Below, one piece after another: positions 61,325-64,000 of a stretch of DNA of 64,000 bases; within the stretch, counting starts at the first letter, position 1; each line of letters opens with the position of its first letter. Position numbers and translations under genes: made by a program. The DNA comes from Cacajao melanocephalus (taxonomy: Eukaryota > Chordata > Mammalia > Primates > Pitheciidae), in NCBI GenBank assembly GCA_963573385.1, contig CAUYLG010048285.1, forward strand, positions 1 through 64,000, given 5' to 3'. The notes beneath the pieces were generated by a model. That model was not told the origin of the DNA. It did no database searches and was given only the letters and a program-made list of their open reading frames with translations.

Positions 61325-61730
61325 CAGTTGAACAACACGTTTGAGCTGTGTGCTTCTGCTACTATGAAAATTTTCTTCTGCCTCTGTTACTCATAAGGCA
61401 GCAACACCATCTCCTCATCTTCCTCCTCAGCCTACTCATCATGAAGATGAGAATGAAGATCTATATGATGATCTACTTCCAGTAAATGAAAACTATATTT
61501 TATCTTCCTTATAATTTAAAAAATATCATTATCTTTTCTCTAGCTTACTTTATTGAAGGAATATAGTCTATAATACATAAAACATACAAAAATATATATG
61601 TATTAATAAATTGTTTATGTTATCTGTAAAACTATGGTCAACAGCAGGCTGTAGTGATTAAGTTTTTGGAGAGTCAAAAGTTATCATGCCTGATGCCATC
61701 ACTAATCTCCTCTTTGTTGAAGGGTAAACT
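61325..61730 (+). mobile_element. MER2-like Tigger MITE, near full length
   Basis: It begins CAGTTGAACAACACGTTTGA and ends in TTTGTTGAAGGGTAAACT, the partner inverted repeat. Internal MER2-type blocks are present in order: 'CTCATCTTCCTCCTCAGCCT', 'GAAGATCTATATGATGATCT', 'CTCTAGCTTACTTTATTGAA', 'GGAGAGTCAAAAGTTAT'. The left repeat has lost six bases (ACCCTT). It is about 406 bases with no transposase. Confidence 0.82.
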
Positions 61731-64000
61731 ATATTTTTATACTTAGGCTTAATAAAGACTTGGATAGTCATGGATAAATATGTTTGGACAAATGAAGTAT
61801 GATCTAATAGAGCGGATGGGATGGGGGAAAGTTAGCAAGGCCTGTTTGTTCAGATTCTTCTGTGTCTGTCTTCAGAAATAAAAATGTTCCTTTCTTTCCA
61901 GTATAGGGAGGGCACCTCTCAAATGAAGGTCTTACGATTTACTTCAGGGGAGAATGACAGGAAAAGTCAAACTGACTTTCCTAGGTTTTGTTACTTGCTT
62001 CCGATGCTTTCTCAAATGCCAACATGCCATGTTTTGGGGTAACTTGTCTTGAACTCTATTACTGAAAAACGCTCTGTCTCAGAATAGCAATGTGTACCTG
62101 TTAAACTTGTATTTTTCCTGAAACAGATTACAGGGCTGATCAGTTCTTCTTCAGAGAAATATGGCACCTATGTAGTTTCTTCCACTTCTCCACTTTGATA
62201 TAGACTTAGGTTAAAAAAAAAAGTCTGTACACAAGTGTGCATGCACCTGTGTGTGTGTGTTATATGTTTGTTACATTAGATATGAGAAAAATATTTCTTT
62301 TTAATATCAAAACTTTATAATGTTGAATTAAATTAAACTTTAATGATTCACTATAGACAACTTTTTGATATTAAAACTTCAGCTCTGATAACCAGGTTTT
62401 TAAAAAATCTAATTTATACATTTATATTAGTATCCTCAAATAATGAACTATTTACTCTTTATTTTTAGGTATTTTATTTCCACTCAATTCATAGCAGTTT
62501 TATGCCAAATGATTACATTTCAGGCAAAATATCTGTTAAATGAAACTTCATGTAATAATGACTTTTATACAGTGCATTAGATTGAATGATACACTTGGCT
62601 AAAATATTGCCCAGAAGAAAACTTATTTTGTCAAATATTAAGAGAACAATTTTCTATTCATTCAGATTTATTCTAGAATTTATAAATTATTAGTTTATAA
62701 AAAGTATATTAGAATGCATTTAGGAATGGTTACTGCTAGTATTATTGCAAGATTAGTTTTCTCAGGTGTTAAGTAATGTGTAGTACTGATTTTCATCAGT
62801 CACAATCATTCTATGTTGAACACACTGCTTATGGTCATTGCCTTTCTCACAACCTATCTTATCAGTAGCTATCTAACAGAGTTAGTGTGCTTAATGATAA
62901 GCACACACACTGAATTAAAAATTGTCTCTACTTGCAATACTATAATTTAAATGATTTTACAAGATTTTTGAATAGTTTCTACAAATGCTAAAAGCAACCA
63001 AAGTGATACTAAGCTTTAACAGTTGAAATTTAATAAAATGTATTTTAAAATTGAAATGGCATTCTTCACTTTGTTTATGTGTTATCAGATGAGCTAAATA
63101 TTAATTGCAAAAAAACACTACTTTCCATTAAGTTTTAAGTAAGGCCTTTGTTGTTATTGTTGTTGATTGATCACTTATTTGTTTTTATACAATTACCTCA
63201 TAAATTCTGTATCTCCAGGGAACAATTTTCTAATTATTCAGTGTGTTGATGGTTGTCATGCATCTGCCAGGGTCTGTATTTCTTCACAGATGGATAAAGG
63301 GAGCTCTCTTCAGTTATGGGTGATCCTTTAAGAGGACAAGAGGGGACAGTATCCTAGGGCATTAAACAGAGCTTCTGTCCTTTTAATCACTTAGTGTAAG
63401 TGCATGAGGTCTTCAACTCTGTGACCCACAGTATTTGATTAGTACTAAAACTGCATTTGATACATGTGTTTTATTTTTAATTTTCATTTTGTTTGTACAT
63501 TATTATGCTAAATTTAATTTAGTTTACATCAGCAACATTTCTAGATGTGGCTCTCTTTGGCTGCCTTTCAGTCTCATGGGCTATATAAAAAAGTACATAA
63601 ATTATTAAGTTTAGCATCATTGAAAACATGTGCATCTATGTAAAAATGTCATACATTCAGTGTGGCTACCATCTGTGGTTATGGTAATATAAACCCATAA
63701 ACGTGCACAATCCTGTATATTGATTCAAATAAACAAAATCCACTTGGATCTATGACCTGATATTGTGGTTTGGGTAGGTACCATTTTATTTTGTTAAACA
63801 TCAAATGGGAAGAGTAATAGAATACACATATTGTTTTGGTTAGTTGACACTTTCTTTCTCTAACAAACGTGATCCACTCTTTAGAGTTCAGCATTGTGGA
63901 TCAATAGCACCAAAGACTTTTCCACATTCTAACACTGGTCATCATTAGAAAATATGCTTTAGTTGTACATGTATTTTAATAAAATGTTTGTGCTATATTA
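61731..64000. other. unique AT-rich DNA to window end
   Basis: No gene, RNA or confident repeat was recognised. A (TG)n run of about 6 units lies at 62249-62260. Confidence 0.45.

Overview
This window is ordinary vertebrate nuclear DNA, almost certainly human or another primate. The evidence is its repeat content: several Alu elements including an AluY-like copy with an intact target-site duplication, THE1/MST-type MaLR retroelements, MIR and L2 fossils, Tigger-type MITEs, old L1 pieces and long dinucleotide tracts. The background is AT-rich. No open reading frame looks like a protein-coding gene: nearly all are under about 140 codons, none matches a family I recognise, and the two longest (183 and 174 codons, both on the minus strand) lie in a CpG island and opposite a purine-rich stretch, where long frames arise by chance. 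No tRNA, rRNA or small RNA gene was recognised, and there are no bacterial-type features.

The one strong regulatory feature is a CpG island at about 36.36-38.40 kb, the expected promoter of at least one transcript. A perfect CAG|GTAAGT splice donor on the minus strand (boundary 37831/37832), with a pyrimidine-tract acceptor 40 nt upstream of it, suggests a leftward transcript with a non-coding or 5'-UTR first exon. An RFX-type X-box, an octamer site and a G-quadruplex motif lie in or at the edge of the island. The gene itself could not be named; any coding exons probably lie outside the window or are too short to see unaided.

Layout. 0-9.4 kb: Alu pieces, a 266/297-bp inverted duplication (1917-2182 against 3782-4078), a Tigger-like MITE, an MLT2 LTR carrying a TCTA tetranucleotide repeat, and an AluY-like copy. 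9.4-28 kb: mostly unique AT-rich DNA with MIR/L2 fossils, a 73-bp tandem duplication and an internally deleted Alu. 28.3-33 kb: AT-rich palindromic repeat, a TA-flanked MITE, a complete MST-type LTR-internal-LTR element and an L1M 3'UTR. 33-36.3 kb: mostly unique. 36.4-38.4 kb: CpG island. 38.4-44.1 kb: mostly unique. 44.1-53.7 kb: dense retroelement mosaic with rearranged L1M pieces, MLT1 and ERV1-like LTRs, a THE1 element with a 3' deletion, and AluJ copies. 53.8-64 kb: a 150-bp tandem duplication, then mostly unique DNA with a short L1 3' end, MIR/L2 fossils and a MER2-like MITE.

I found no convincing undescribed biological system. The items most worth a second look are the unassigned CpG island with its minus-strand splice signals and X-box, the inverted duplication, the in-place inversion inside an old L1, and the two local tandem duplications. 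Repeat family names come from recognition of consensus text, not from a database search.
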